A DNA stretch of 64,000 nucleotides from Perognathus longimembris pacificus (GCF_023159225.1 NC_063170.1:28732301-28796300); one strand, 5' to 3'; shown: positions 1-10,595, numbered from the stretch's first letter. Notes: generated from the letters alone by a model not told the origin. Made by a program: numbers and translations.

Positions 1-510
1 TTCCCCGTTTTTTAAAAGTCTTTTTTTATATAGTTTTATAAGCTGTGTCTTATAAAACTTAACATATTTTTATTTATATCAACATTTTTTATACCATCAG
101 TGACTTACTTGAACATTCTGTGACAATTGACAATCCTTATTTTTTTTAATCTCCTTTTTATCCAGAGGAAACTATTTTTTTAATCCCTTTTTCCAAGGCT
201 TTTTATACTAATCTTCCTCTTTATATTTCCTGGGGCTTCTTTGCTACTAGAGTTTTAAACTATCTACATTTTCTGGTTTATCTAAACTACATCAAGGTAA
301 TTTACTGTGACTCCACCCACAGGCTGTTGGGGAAGACAAAGAGGGGGCGACGGACAGTCCAATGGGACTGCTGCTCCTAAGAAACCAGACCAGAGCCAAC
401 TATCATAAGCCAACTATTTTATATCTATATTCTATATCATGATCCAACTATTCTAGAGTGGATTTGTCCAGTTTTAAGTTCCTCCAAGTGCCTAAGGTTG
501 GCCAGTGGCA
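1..510. other. AT-rich DNA, nothing assigned
   Basis: T-rich on the plus strand with short homopolymer runs. I see no open frame, RNA gene or recognisable repeat head. It may be decayed ERV sequence continuing from the right, but nothing in it proves that. Confidence 0.4.
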
Positions 511-690
511 TCTGTAAGATCCACTCCCAGGAGGGCTCCATGAAAATGCCCCCAGCAGTTTAAATCTCTGTCCAGTTACCTTGGTACCTGGCACACCTCC
601 CTCTCCCTGATGGCAGTTACTTCCCTCTCTTTCTTTGAGGTCACACCCTAATCCATCGACACATTTTAATACTCTTGGACACACCTCCGA
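511..690 (+). repeat. LTR fragment (same family as the solo LTR at 36.5 kb)
   Basis: The stretch beginning TGTAAGATCCACTCCCAGG aligns by eye with the start of the solo LTR at 36521 (TGTGAGTTCCACTCCCGGG). The shared blocks continue through GGAGGGCTCC, ATGCCCCC, the TGGCACACCT block, GGCAGTTACYTCC and TGAGGTCACA. The promoter and polyadenylation part seen in the 36.5-kb copy is not recognisable here, so this is a U3-side fragment. Confidence 0.5.
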
Positions 691-1234
691 CCCCAGGCAT
701 TGCCTGGAAGTGACTCTCCAGCCTGTCATACATGCTTTGAATTTAGCAGCAGGCCAGTCTGCTTGAAAATTTCTTACAATATACAATTTTTAATAGAGCT
801 AGTTAACTCCAGTCAGCTCAAGAATGTCCCCCCAAAATTTAAGTTTTAGCAGATCCAAAGCACTTTCCAGCAGAAATCAGCTGCATGTGATAGAGTCCCA
901 TCTGAAGATGTAGATTTTACCAGATGACTGTTGACTCTCCTTGGTCCTCACTCAAATGCAATGGGCAGGGGCCATGGTGGTGTCAGGCAGCAGTGGCTCC
1001 CAGTGGTTCCAGTAGAATGTCACACCTTCTGCTGGGTTACCTGCAACTTTCTCCAAAGACTGGTTAGAGAAGCCTAACCTAAGTTAACCTAAAGTCTAAC
1101 TTTAGTCAAATTTTTTAAGCACAATAGCTTTTGTAGGCAGGCACATTACTGGATGTCAAGACAGCTTTAAGCAATGTCCTTTGGCCATAATTTTTTAATA
1201 ACTTTTAGTAATCAAGCAATTTTAATAAGGCTAA

Positions 1235-1235
1235 G

Positions 1236-1280
<45 letters not shown>

Positions 1281-1281
1281 T
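1235..1281. repeat. (TTA)n microsatellite
   Basis: About 15 uninterrupted ATT/TTA triplets. Confidence 0.95.
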
Positions 1282-1486
1282 TAAGTCAACATCGAAGGCT
1301 TGGCTGGTAACCATTTTCAGGGACGTTGACCTTACCAAGCCAGGAACCTATAACCTTAGTCTACTGTACCAAGGGGATGCAGGATCAGATGTCCATTAGG
1401 AGCTTTACTCCAAACTGGAAATTACATTTAACATTTTTAACTTTTAACTATATAGACTTTTTTTGGCTACCGCAGTGTAGCCTTTT

Positions 1487-1684
1487 TTTTTTTGGCCAGT
1501 CCTGGGCCTTGGACTCAGGGCCTGAGCACTGTCCCTGGCTTCTTCCCGCTCAAGGCTAGCACTCTGCCACTTGAGCCACAGCGCCGCTTCTGGCCGTTTT
1601 CTGTATATGTGGTGCTGGGGAATCGAACCTAGGGCCTCGTGTATCCGAGGCAGGCACTCTTGCCACTAGGCTATATCCCCAGCC
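1487..1684 (-). mobile_element. IDL-Geo dimeric SINE
   Basis: Full-length, reverse orientation: T-run, then the complement of the right monomer and of the ID-like left monomer, ending at the complement of GGGCTGGGGATATRGCC. A 16-bp TSD (CGCAGTGTAGCCTTTT) is present at 1471-1486 and 1685-1700. It is nearly identical to the copy at 1933, so both are recent. Confidence 0.9.
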
Positions 1685-1932
1685 CGCAGTGTAGCCTTTT
1701 AACATTCTAGTTTGTAAAAGCTTTTTCCTGACTGGCTCGGAAACTGATCTCTGGTGGTCTAAAAAATGTCTACATTACCTTTGCAGGCCTAGATCTCAAT
1801 AAAAACAATTTTAGATCCACAAGCTTTCTTTCCTGAACAAATATGCTAGCTCTGAATTCTCATTGCCAATTAGAACTTTGAATAGCTGTAGGGGTTTGGG
1901 ATTTTAAACTATCCCGCCCATGAGACAATCTT

Positions 1933-2153
1933 TTTTTTTTTTTTTTTTGTATTTTTTTTTGGCCAGTCCTGGGCCTTGGACTCAGGGCCTGAGCACTGTC
2001 CCTGGCTTCTTCCCGCTCAAGGCTAGCACTCTGCCACTTGAGCCACAGCGCCGCTTCTGGCCGTTTTCTGTATATGTGGTGCTGGGGAATTGAACCTAGG
2101 GCCTCGTGTATCCGAGGCAGGCACTCTTGCCACTAGGCTATATCCCCAGCCCC
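1933..2153 (-). mobile_element. IDL-Geo dimeric SINE
   Basis: Full-length reverse copy with a long T-run. A perfect 16-bp TSD (CCCATGAGACAATCTT) lies at 1917-1932 and 2154-2169. The body differs from the 1487 copy at very few positions. Confidence 0.9.
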
Positions 2154-4399
2154 CCCATGAGACAATCTTATCACTACTATTTACTATTATAGATGGCTGG
2201 CAAGTTCCTGGCCAGTAATAGACATGGGCATTAGAAAGACATGTTTACAAACTATATTTTTAGGACCTCCCGGCTCTGATTAACTTTTGAAAGGCCAAAC
2301 AGGAGTGACTCTAGGATCTGACATCATCTCTGCCATCCAAGCAGGGGCTTACTGCCTCTGGATGTTCCATCACTTTTGTCCCAGGAGTGACTTTTTCATT
2401 CTGGTGTAAATGCACCTTTGGCATTTCTCTTGGTCCATCACTGGACTTGGACTCAGGGCCTGAGTGCTGTCCCTCAGCTCTCCAGCTCAAGACTAGCACC
2501 CTACCACTTTGAGCCTCAAAACAACTCACGACTCAGTTCCCAGCACTTCTGCTGGCCAACTGGACACGAAAACTCTCACCGGGACATTTCTCTGCCAGGG
2601 CTGGCCACAAATTGCAGATTCAGATCAATGAGTCTTACAAGAGGCCACTTTACTCCAATTAAAAGCAACAAGGTGGTCCACACAGAAGTAGTTTTTAAGC
2701 ATGCTCTTACCTGGAACTTATTAAGGGCCTATGTTAGATCTTGACAAACTTGTAGGAATCATTCGTCCTTCTCTGTGGGCCTGATGGAAATTATTACCAA
2801 AAAACCTACAAACAAACTGGAATGGCAATTAAACATTTATTTTGGTAGCCAAAATTTTTCTTTTTTCACTTTGCAACAATCATTTAGGACATTTTTTATT
2901 TTTAAATTTTATATCTAGAAATTTAATTTTTTTTTAATTTAGTCTTTAACATTTACTTTCTAGCACTCTGGCTGTTTAAAAAACATTTTTTTTTTATCTA
3001 GAAATGTATTTAAAGCCTTTAAAGTCAAGGCTTTTAAATCTTTTCCTCAACCTTATTTGCATCCAAAAACTCTGAAACCCAGGGGGCATCCAGCCTCCTG
3101 GCTGCCTGCTTTAAAAGAGCCATTTTTTTTTTCTTTAGTTCCAGCTACTGCATGAAGACCTTTAAACTCAAAAGACAATTTTTTCTTAATGCAAGAGTTA
3201 CAGTTAATTGCAATTACAAAATTAGAAATACTTATCCATTCAGCTTTCCAATAAACTAGTGAGAAACATAAGCTCGTTTTGCCATTTTTTTCTACATACA
3301 GAGAGTTAATGAGAGTTTACATACTTTAAAATACTTGCCTGATCATATGTAACTTAAGATAGTTAAGAGTCTTATTACATCACAGCATACACATAAAATT
3401 TAGTACCTGAATCATTAAACTAATACCCAAAACATTTGTAACATACAAACACAAGAAATTTAGTCTCAGTATCTTTGCTTTTTTTTTTTTTTTAATACAT
3501 CCGAATTGCAAAAACAGCACAGGAATCAAATCACATCAGGTAAATAAACTTTTTAACTTAGTACCTCTCAAAGGCAGTTTTAGAAATTCCAGTCAAATCA
3601 TTTATTTTTACCACCAGGTTTTTAAAGTTCACCTGAAAACAAAAGAGACAAAAGAAAGGCCTCCATTGGCCTGTCCTACTGAACGGCCTATCTCTATCCC
3701 ACTCCTCAGAGCTTGATGAACTGTCCTGGTGCCGGCTTGTCCTCTTTTACTCACCACATGGATTCCATCTAGGGCCTGTGCCACTGTGTGGGCTGGCTAA
3801 GTTGCACCTTTGCCAGATCACCCCTCATTCCTGTGGATAGGCACACAGGCCAGTCCTAGGTTTTTCCTGTCCTTTCCTATTGGTTTTTGACTGAGAAACC
3901 CAAGCAGTTTTTGTGTTTTTTGTTTTGTTTTGTTTTGTTTTTTTTAGCAGTGATAAACCTTTACACTCAAATTTTTGACACTTAACCCTGATTTTTTTTT
4001 AATTAAAGAAACATTTTTTTAACTATAGTTTTCCTTTATAACAATGCAATACTCCTTTAAAACATTTGGTAATGCCCGAACTTGATGACCATTTGAATTT
4101 AAACTTAAACTCACTTAATTTTACATCATACTCATGAATATGTTCACATTTATACATGTACATACATATACATACATACATATTTAAAAGATCTTAAAGC
4201 ACACAAAATGAACATCAGCCGTACATTTTTTAGTGGCAAGAGGTATTTTTGCCAATCTTACTCCTGCAACACCCAAATTATAAGACAAAGCTTTTAACAA
4301 ATGATTTTAGCATTTTCCAGCTTTATTTTCCAGGGCTTGATAGTTTTAACAAAATATTTTTGTATACCAAATAATTTTCTGCTTAAGAAGGCTAGGTGG

Positions 4400-4520
4400 G
4401 GGGGGGGGGTCCCCTCGAGTTCTTTTTGCGGACACTCACACTCTGATTGTGAGCTGTTGCCTGTACATTTTTCCAATAAATTAAACATAAATCCAGGGGG
4501 CTAAAGGAACCTGTCCTATT
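4400..4520 (-). pseudogene. Gag matrix-like fragment (second copy)
   Basis: The minus strand encodes a short run with PLDLCLIYWKNVQATAHNQS, which fits the N-terminal matrix region of gammaretroviral Gag (the tryptophan-lysine-[DN]-V block followed by HNQSV). The frame runs into a poly-G/poly-C stretch (4396-4410) and is lost. The initiator methionine-glycine is not seen. It is clearly different in sequence from the matrix start at 5523, so it is either a second ERV remnant or a rearranged duplicate. Confidence 0.6.
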
Positions 4521-5349
4521 TCGTCCGTCACAGTCAGGAGATAGAGAAAACAGAGAAGAACAAGACCAATCCTGTACCAATACAGGCAATTTTTTTTTTG
4601 CAGCATAATTTTTTCTAGTTTTCGATTGGATTTACTTCCTTTTTTTTTTTTTTTTTAATTTACCATCATACCTAGTCTCCTCAGTACTCAATCTCATCCT
4701 AGGCCCTTTGGCTTTTAAGTTTACTTTCTCTTTTACATCAAAGTTTAACCACATTATTTAGACAACTTAGAGCATTTGACATAAACTGAGGCAAACATGC
4801 AAAAGCGGCAAAAGTAAAAGCACTTTGACAAATCTGGAAAAGCAACGCTGCTAAGAAAAGCAAGGGAGGAAAATTTCACTGGGGACATAAAGAGAAAGAG
4901 AAGGAGTACTCCTGGAAGTCTTCTGTTTGCCATGTTTTCAGTTCAGTCCCCGTGCCTAGGAAGAGTTTCTCCGCCAGTGTGGAGGAGGTTAGACACATAC
5001 ATAGACCACAAACACCTAAAGGAACTAAATATGTCATAAATAATCTACTAACTTATAAAACACAGGACAAGATAACAAAACAGGTTATGCAGGTTTGATA
5101 CAAAAGAGAGTGTCAGACTCACGAACAACACAGACTACAGGGCTTCGCAGTGGTGGGGTCACTCCCCCGCCGCCTGAGGGTGGCTTGGGCTGGCCCCGTG
5201 TCTGCCCCTGCAGGCGCTGGCAAGGGGGGGGGGGTGGTTAAGAAGAGACGGACCCACGAGAGGGGCCCGGAGAATTTGTTATCTACCAACTCTCTCCAAG
5301 TGACTGTGTAAGGAATTAAAAACGTAGTCCTCTACTTTGAGAATTGTAC

Positions 5350-5820
5350 TCAAGTCAAAAGTCCCTTCTGGTGGCCACCATAGATGAGCCACTCAGAAGA
5401 GCAGAGAGTCACCCACTTTCCTTTCTTGATCTCTACACTATTATTGTAAGTAACTTCCTTCCAGTGGACTAGGGTCAAGTCTAGGGGGCTAGATGGAGGT
5501 CCCCCAGATGAAACGTTACCCATAGCTCTGATCAGATGTTCAATCCAAGTAGCTACAAACAACAAAACAAATACAATAATACAAACAGAACCAAACACAC
5601 AGGCCTGAGAAAAAGAAAAATTACTAGTATGAGTACGAGTTGGAGATCTCCCAAGTTGGCCCACAACCTCCTGTTGCTCCTGTAAGGGCGCAGAAGGAGT
5701 GGACCCAAGTTGGCATCCAACCTCCTGCAAGGGTGCAGAAGGAGTGGACCCAAGTTGGCCCCCAACCTCCTGCAAGGGTGCAGAAGGAGTGGACCCAAGT
5801 TGGCCCCCAACCTCCTGCAA
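5350..5820 (-). pseudogene. Gag matrix N-terminus with in-frame glycoGag-like leader
   Basis: A 156-residue minus-strand frame. Residues 1-45 are three 15-residue repeats ([15 protein letters not shown] type). Residues 73-91 are strongly hydrophobic (a likely membrane segment). Met100-Gly101 (codon 5523-5521) begins a matrix-like stretch with the LTLVHWKEV and [19 protein letters not shown] blocks. In murine leukaemia viruses, Gag is also made as a longer form whose upstream in-frame leader carries a membrane anchor (glycoGag). The layout here is the same in outline: leader, hydrophobic segment, then matrix in one frame. The matrix frame stops after 57 residues; the next bases still resemble matrix in another frame, so a frameshift ended it. 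The leader has no ATG at its visible start (TTG at 5820), and a 44-bp repeat unit upstream shifts the frame. Confidence 0.65.
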
Positions 5821-5880
5821 GGGTGCAGAAGGAGTGGACCCAAGTTGGCCCCAACCTCCTGCAAGGGTGCAGAAGGAGTG
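5690..5880. repeat. 45-bp tandem repeat, about five units
   Basis: The block GGAGTGGACCCAAG recurs at 5741, 5786, 5831 and 5875 after a first copy around 5696, giving spacings of 45, 45, 45 and 44 bp. On the minus strand each 45-bp unit encodes 15 residues in the ERV leader. Units are nearly identical, with one more diverged at the left end. Confidence 0.9.
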
Positions 5881-6205
5881 GACCCAAGTGCAAGGTGGGC
5901 GGGTTGGGCCTCGGTGAGGAGACCTTCCCGGTCGGTGCCGGCCTGAAACCGAACCGATTTGCGCCCTACAAGGCGGGGTTCCAGGGGTCCCCCTTCAAGG
6001 ATGGAGGGTATGGGGCATCCCCCATTCCCTCCAGAATTGCAAGCGCGTCCACTTGACAATCCTTTTACGAGTTTCAAGTCGGATCAGCCGTCCTCAAGGA
6101 GAAGATAAAAGCAAAACAAAAAGACAAAACAAACAAACAAGACAAGACAACAACAGCGCTGTTTTCTTACCTTCAGGGTCTGGGGTCTCAGGAGTCTCTG
6201 GAGGT

Positions 6206-6223
6206 ATCCCGGACGAGCCCCCA
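6206..6223 (-). other. Retroviral primer-binding site, tRNA-Pro
   Basis: The minus strand reads TGGGGGCTCGTCCGGGAT, the classic 18-nt site complementary to the 3' end of tRNA-Pro used by many gammaretroviruses. It lies two bases beyond the CA end of the LTR, as expected. Confidence 0.92.
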
Positions 6224-6225
6224 AA

Positions 6226-6747
6226 TGTAATGCCCAAGTCGAGAGAAACCCACCAAGAGCCAGACATTCCGAAATGCAAAAGCAAGGCTTTAATCAGGCG
6301 AGCTGCAACTCGAGCCTCGTCCCTTACACCAACGCAGTGGAGATAGGGAGGAAGCCCTGACCTGGATTTTTACAGGGCTTATAAAGGCAAAAACTACGAA
6401 ATTTACAGCAAGCAGGTGTTTGGGCAGAATTTGGGTATGGACTGAAGGCTGATTGGCTTGGGGCTAGGGGCATTCTAGGACGGTCAAAGGTTATCAAAGG
6501 AGTTTCCTAGCTGTCCTTTTATCACGTACTTTGTGCAGTCTTTCCCAAGGCCAGGCACAGCACACAGTAGCTTCTTTAACTTGTAGATAGCTTTGTTCTA
6601 GGAATTTACAAGTGCTGTAGGGAGTCTGGCTTTAAGGTTGTTAAAGAATTTGCAGCTTAACAGCTTTAGCACAAACAAACCAGTTCCTGAAACTCAAGCA
6701 TAGTCAGGGTCATTTAGATTTTGATATAGACAACAAACTGACTAACA
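6226..6747 (-). mobile_element. ERV 5' LTR, minus strand
   Basis: The minus strand starts TGTTAGTCAGTTTG (6747) and ends GGGCATTACA (6226). It has a TATA-like CCTTTATAAGCCC, an ATTAAA polyadenylation signal in GCCTGATTAAAGCC, and an R/U5 block shared with the LTRs at 10803 and 14471. The inner end is fixed by the primer-binding site; the outer end rests on the TG...CA rule only. Confidence 0.75.
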
Positions 6748-6759
6748 CCTCAAAACAGA

Positions 6760-6980
6760 GTCACTTTAATTTAACCCTTCAATGACCACCTGCGAGTGGC
6801 ACATGTGATTTTTGCCTTTAAAAGCCCAGCCCTACTGAGGCCCAGGGCTGTTTGTCACCATCCTGGTGGTGGCAAGCAGACACTGTGCACAGCTAAATAA
6901 AGACTCCTAGCCCAATTGACTGAGTTCTGGTGACTAATGTCCTGGGTTCAAAGCCCACCTGGGTATCTGGTACACAACAC
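6760..6980 (+). repeat. LTR fragment, second family
   Basis: Contains TTTAAAAGCCCAGCC, CAGCTAAATAAAGACTC (polyadenylation signal) and ends in TACACAACA. A related copy is at about 21500-21710, with the same order of blocks (TTTAAAAACACAGCC, CAGCTAAAGACTCGTAGCC). It looks like the promoter/R/U5 end of a solo LTR. The left boundary is unclear because the ERV LTR abuts it. Confidence 0.5.
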
Positions 6981-7017
6981 TCCACGCTGCCTGCCTCTCC
7001 ACAAAGCTTAGGCTTCT

Positions 7018-7245
7018 TTTTTTTTTTTTTTTTCTTTCTTTGCATTGGTACTAAGGCTTGAACTCAGGGCACTTTTACACTCAAGGATGACAGTCTACTG
7101 CTTGAGCCACAGCTCTACTTCTGGTATTTTGCTAGCTAATTGGAGAGAAGCGTCCCATAGACTTGCCTGTGTGGGCTGGCTTGGAATCATAATCCTCAGA
7201 TCCCAGCTTCTTGAGTAGCTAGAATTACAAACATGAGCCCCCATT
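7018..7245 (-). repeat. B1-headed composite SINE
   Basis: Reverse orientation: T-run, complement of the right (Geo-like) monomer, complement of the ATTAACCACC linker, then complement of a B1 head ending near ATGAGCCCCC. Diverged, no TSD seen. Confidence 0.7.
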
Positions 7246-7429
7246 TTCACTTCTTATGTTGAGTGACTGAATGATCTCTTCATTCCACTATGGCTCTCCA
7301 AACCAGGATGTTACCCCCACAAACATACACATACACACAAAAACTCACTCATCAAAGAACTTTCTAAAGTTGATGCCTGGTCAATTATTAATATAATTAT
7401 TTTTCTGTAAAGCAACTGAACAACTCATG

Positions 7430-7600
7430 GGGGGAGAGGGAAAGGGGGAGGGGGAGGGGGAGAGGGAGGGGGGAGTGAGGGAGGAGGTAACAAACAGTAC
7501 AAGAAATGTACCAAAGGCCTAACATATGAAACTGTAACCTGTCTGTACATCACTTTGACAATAAATAGGAAAAAAAAAGAAAATGATAAAAAAGAAAAAA
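7430..7600 (+). repeat. L1-type 3'UTR fragment with G-rich tract
   Basis: A G-rich polypurine tract (7431-7495) is followed by GTAACAAACAGTACAAGAAATG, a TGTACATCACTTTGACAATAAA end and an A-rich tail. Related sequence occurs reversed at 14160-14470 and 62660-62770. G-rich polypurine tracts are typical of mammalian L1 3'UTRs, and ACAAGAAATGTAC also occurs in the 3'UTRs of the L1s at 32.5 and 35.8 kb. The assignment to L1 is therefore likely but inferred. Confidence 0.55.
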
Positions 7601-8039
7601 ATTATTTTTCATACTCAGTGCATAGAAATCAGTTAAATATGCTTCAAAAAACACATATGAAAGACTTTTAAATGGTCTCCCTTAGTCATTGGATGAAACC
7701 TCTTACAACAAGGTGAAGAAAGCACTCTCCTTTTGCTTCTACAGGACACCGTATCCCCAAACACTGACAAATGACATGGTCTTACAGATTTTTCTGAAAC
7801 AACTGTTTTCAGGCTCCAAAGCAACCCAGTCTCATTATCTTTACTTAAAGAAATCTATGGCAACCATCTCTTTATATGTTTTAAATGTCTCATTAGAAAA
7901 TAATTGACATATGGAAAGACAAAATCATTCCTCACTTGAATAAGTAGAACACAGCTCAGGACCCAGAACATGATAGCTCGCAGCAGGTCCTCTGTCTTTC
8001 CAGCCACTGCCTGTGAAGTTGCCTTTAAATAACAACAAC
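7601..8039. other. Unassigned
   Basis: A-rich start then mixed sequence with an AAC repeat near 8030-8047. No gene or repeat head recognised. Confidence 0.4.
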
Positions 8040-8340
8040 AACAACAAGGAGTTTGAAATCAGAGCCTGCCTCACAGTTACTAGGTAAGCATTCTACTGCT
8101 TGAGCCATGACCTCAACCTTTTTGTTAAAGGTTATTTTTCAGGTTAAGTCTTATGTTAGGTTGAGTCTTATGACTACACGTGTAAGTAGAGTACAAGATG
8201 TGCACCCTCATGCAAGGCTCATCTTATTGAGATGGGATCTCAGTAACTCTTCCCCATAACTGGCCCTGACCCAAAATCCTCCTGATCTCTGCCTCACCTG
8301 TAGCTGGGATTGTGACTTGAGCTATCATACCTGACTCCAA
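8040..8340 (-). repeat. Diverged ID/B1 composite SINE
   Basis: Complement of an ID-like head (TCTACTGCTTGAGCCATGACC) followed further right by a complement of B1 (GTAGCTGGGATTGTGACTTGAGC). Old and diverged; boundaries approximate. Confidence 0.5.
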
Positions 8341-9107
8341 GATTGATCTTTCCTGGTGTGTATTGTGTTAGGTAGCTTGTTATAAACCACATGCTTATCA
8401 GTAGGAAAGCTGGGATTTGAGCCTACACAGGTTGCCTTTTAGGGACTGATCTCTAACCTCCAAGATACTTTCACTTCCGTTTCTGAGAAGAGAGTAACAC
8501 GCTATGAAAAGCATGTGTAATATAAACCCTTGCCAAAGGACCCCAAAACTCAGGGGAGCCGCTTATTTTGTAATGAGCACTAGGTATGACTGCTGCTTAC
8601 TCCAGAAGGAAAAACGATCACTAGTTTCTAAATCTGTGCTGTAAGAGCCTCCTAGGCTAGACCACCTGGGGCAACTACTCTCTGGCTGTGTGGGCTGTGG
8701 AGGAGTGTATCCTTACCATTGCCCTGGCCTGGTCCACCCAGCATCTCACTGCCTTTTCCTCAGCACGGAATGGAAAAGATGAGGTGGAATAAGGGCTTTC
8801 CATCTGGAGTATCCCTAGAGCAGCTGCAATGCCCATCAATGCCAGGCCTCCCAGGCCTGATGAAATGGGGCTCTGAGGATCCTGCCCAGGTCTCTTGGGG
8901 CTCATCTCTACTCTCTACCACTGCCACCTCCTCATTCTCTACCTCCCCTATACCCTCTCTTTCTCATTTTATTCTCTCTTGGTTGATTTTTCTCCTTTCC
9001 TTCTTATTTTTGATGCATTTCCTTCCTTCCTTTCTTCTTTTCTCCCTTTCTCTAACTCTCTTGATTTTATCTATGGGGTTGTGGACAAACTTTAGGGAAA
9101 AAATTAA
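8341..9107. other. Unassigned, includes a pyrimidine-rich stretch
   Basis: No recognised repeat. 8930-9065 is rich in C and T on the plus strand. Open frames here are chance frames with low-complexity translations. Confidence 0.4.
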
Positions 9108-9425
9108 GGGCAAGAAGTAGTGGTACACACCTGTAATCCCAGCTACTCAAGAGACAGCAATTAGGAGGATCACAGTTCAAGGCTAGCCCAGACAAAAAGC
9201 TCGTGAGACCCTCATCTCAACCAACAAACCAGGTGTAGGGGGTTCACATATGTAATCCCAGCTATAAGGTAACCATACATAATAGGATCTCAGTCTAAGG
9301 CCAACCCCAGAGGGGAAAGAATGAAAGACATTACCTGAAAAGAAGGCTGGAAGTGTGGCTCAAGTAGTATAGAAATTGCCTAGCAGGAATGAGATCTTGA
9401 GGTCACACCTCAATATTGCTTAAAA
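9108..9425 (+). repeat. B1-B1-ID composite SINE
   Basis: Two successive B1-like heads (GTGGTACACACCTGTAATCC, then a second CATATGTAATCCCAGCTA) followed by an ID-like part (GGAAGTGTGGCTCAAGTAG). This is the dimeric-B1 plus ID arrangement known in some rodents. A similar copy is at 32846. Confidence 0.6.
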
Positions 9426-9427
9426 AA

Positions 9428-9800
9428 ATTAGGGTAATACAACCACAAATGTAAGAAATGAAGAAACTTTAAAAATAAGGTAATATAAACCATATATGTA
9501 AGAAATGAAGGAACTGAAAAAAATTAAGGTAATACAAACCACAAATGTAGGGCTGGGGATATGGCCTAGTAGCAAGAGTGCTTGCCTCATGTACATGAGG
9601 CCCTGGGTTCAATTCCCCAGCACCACGCATACAGAAAATTGCCAGAAGTGGCGCTGTGGCTCAAGTGGCAGAGTGCTAGCTAGCCTTGAGCAAAAAGAAG
9701 ACAGGGACAGTGCTCAGGCCCTGAGTCCAAGCCCCAGGACTGGCCAAAAAAAAAAAAAAAATCACAAATGTAAGAAATGAAGGAACTAAAGCTTACTGCA
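9428..9800 (+). repeat. 46-49-bp tandem repeat, three units, third split by a SINE
   Basis: The blocks GGTAATAYAAACC and GTAAGAAATGAAG recur with GG at 9433, 9479 and 9528 (spacings 46 and 49). The third unit is cut after CACAAATGTA by the SINE at 9550 and resumes at 9763. Confidence 0.75.
9550..9762 (+). mobile_element. IDL-Geo dimeric SINE
   Basis: Full-length forward copy with A-tail. The 10-bp TSD CACAAATGTA is at 9540-9549 and 9763-9772. Confidence 0.9.
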
Positions 9801-10590
9801 GTCTCTCTGCTCACTGTGAGCATTTTTTTCTTTTCATGTGTCTGTGAATATCAACACACCCACAACCAAAATCAGTCACACTGACACCTATACACTACTC
9901 CACATCCTAAGCTACTCCAGTAGCAAGGCAGGAGGCCTTCCTCCTCTTCCCTTTGAGAAGTGATGAGGGAGAACGCTGGACTGGGACTGGCTGGCCTGGA
10001 TCTGGTCTGGGAGAGTGAATGAGCTGAGTCCCCTTTCAGCACCATTTCCATGCCTGGGGTCAAGTGCAGGAGGGAGGGTAAGTCCAAGTTTCCAAAGCTT
10101 ACCTGTGCGGGCCCTCAGGGATCTCAGGGAAGGGCTGGGGAGGACTCTGACTGAGCCTTTCTGGAGAAAGTGAAGCCTTCATGATTCAAGATTTCATGAG
10201 ACAAGATTTGTGTGAGGAGTCAGTCAGGGTTAATGTCTGTGTTGGAGTTGTAGGTTGGTGGCTATACACTTTCTAAATGACAAACAATCAGTTTCAAAGG
10301 CTTTCTAAAGACCAAGTTGGTGATGATGAATTCAGACCACAGCTGAGAACCATGTCAGATGTTCTCTCCACTGAAAATCAGTATGCATGCTCTAGTTCTA
10401 GTACATGGACAAAAAAGGTCAATGTGCTAGACTAGACTAGCTGCAATGACATTTTGTTTCATTGCACAAAGAGAACCTTCCTTCACTACCTCCCAGGCTT
10501 GTCTTCCTCTGGGTCAGTGCAAACAAAGCTTCAACCTGAATCCAAACACTGCTCAAAGGGACACCAAGGCAGAGAGGATTGCCTGCACCT
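9801..10590. other. Unassigned single-copy-looking DNA
   Basis: No repeat head, promoter or convincing coding frame. This is the left flank of the ERV starting at 10591. Confidence 0.4.
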
Positions 10591-10595
10591 GCCCT

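Larger units (their letters stand above)
691..4391. other. AT-rich DNA with two SINEs, otherwise unassigned
   Basis: Apart from the (TTA)n tract and two SINEs listed separately, this 3.7 kb is AT-rich and lacks coding frames. A block near 3650-3880 is less AT-rich and, on the minus strand, carries GTGAGTAAAAG and TTTTGTTTTCAGGTG, which look like splice signals. It adjoins ERV sequence on the right and could be retroviral non-coding DNA on the minus strand; I could not confirm this. Confidence 0.35.
4392..6747 (-). mobile_element. Class I (gammaretrovirus-like) ERV, 5' part, minus strand
   Basis: Reading the minus strand, an LTR (6747-6226) is followed two bases later by an 18-nt tRNA-Pro primer-binding site. 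Next come a splice donor (GAAGGTAAGA, plus coordinates about 6165-6174), a 45-bp tandem repeat, a hydrophobic leader and a Gag matrix start. A second, separate matrix-like fragment lies near 4400-4520. No capsid, pol or env and no 3' LTR were recognised to the left, so this is a broken 5' half. LTR, proline PBS and Gag matrix together place it with gammaretrovirus-like class I ERVs; the family name is not known to me. Frameshifts and stops make it non-coding today. Confidence 0.8.

Noticed and set aside
5690..5880. Regular 45-bp repeats that could suggest a CRISPR-like array
   Set aside because: Units are contiguous with no unique spacers, and the window is mammalian. They lie in an ERV leader and encode a 15-residue repeat.
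9550..9625. tRNA gene from the A- and B-box-like sequence in SINE heads
   Set aside because: The same sequence occurs many times as the left half of the IDL-Geo SINE with tails and TSDs; no free cloverleaf gene is supported.
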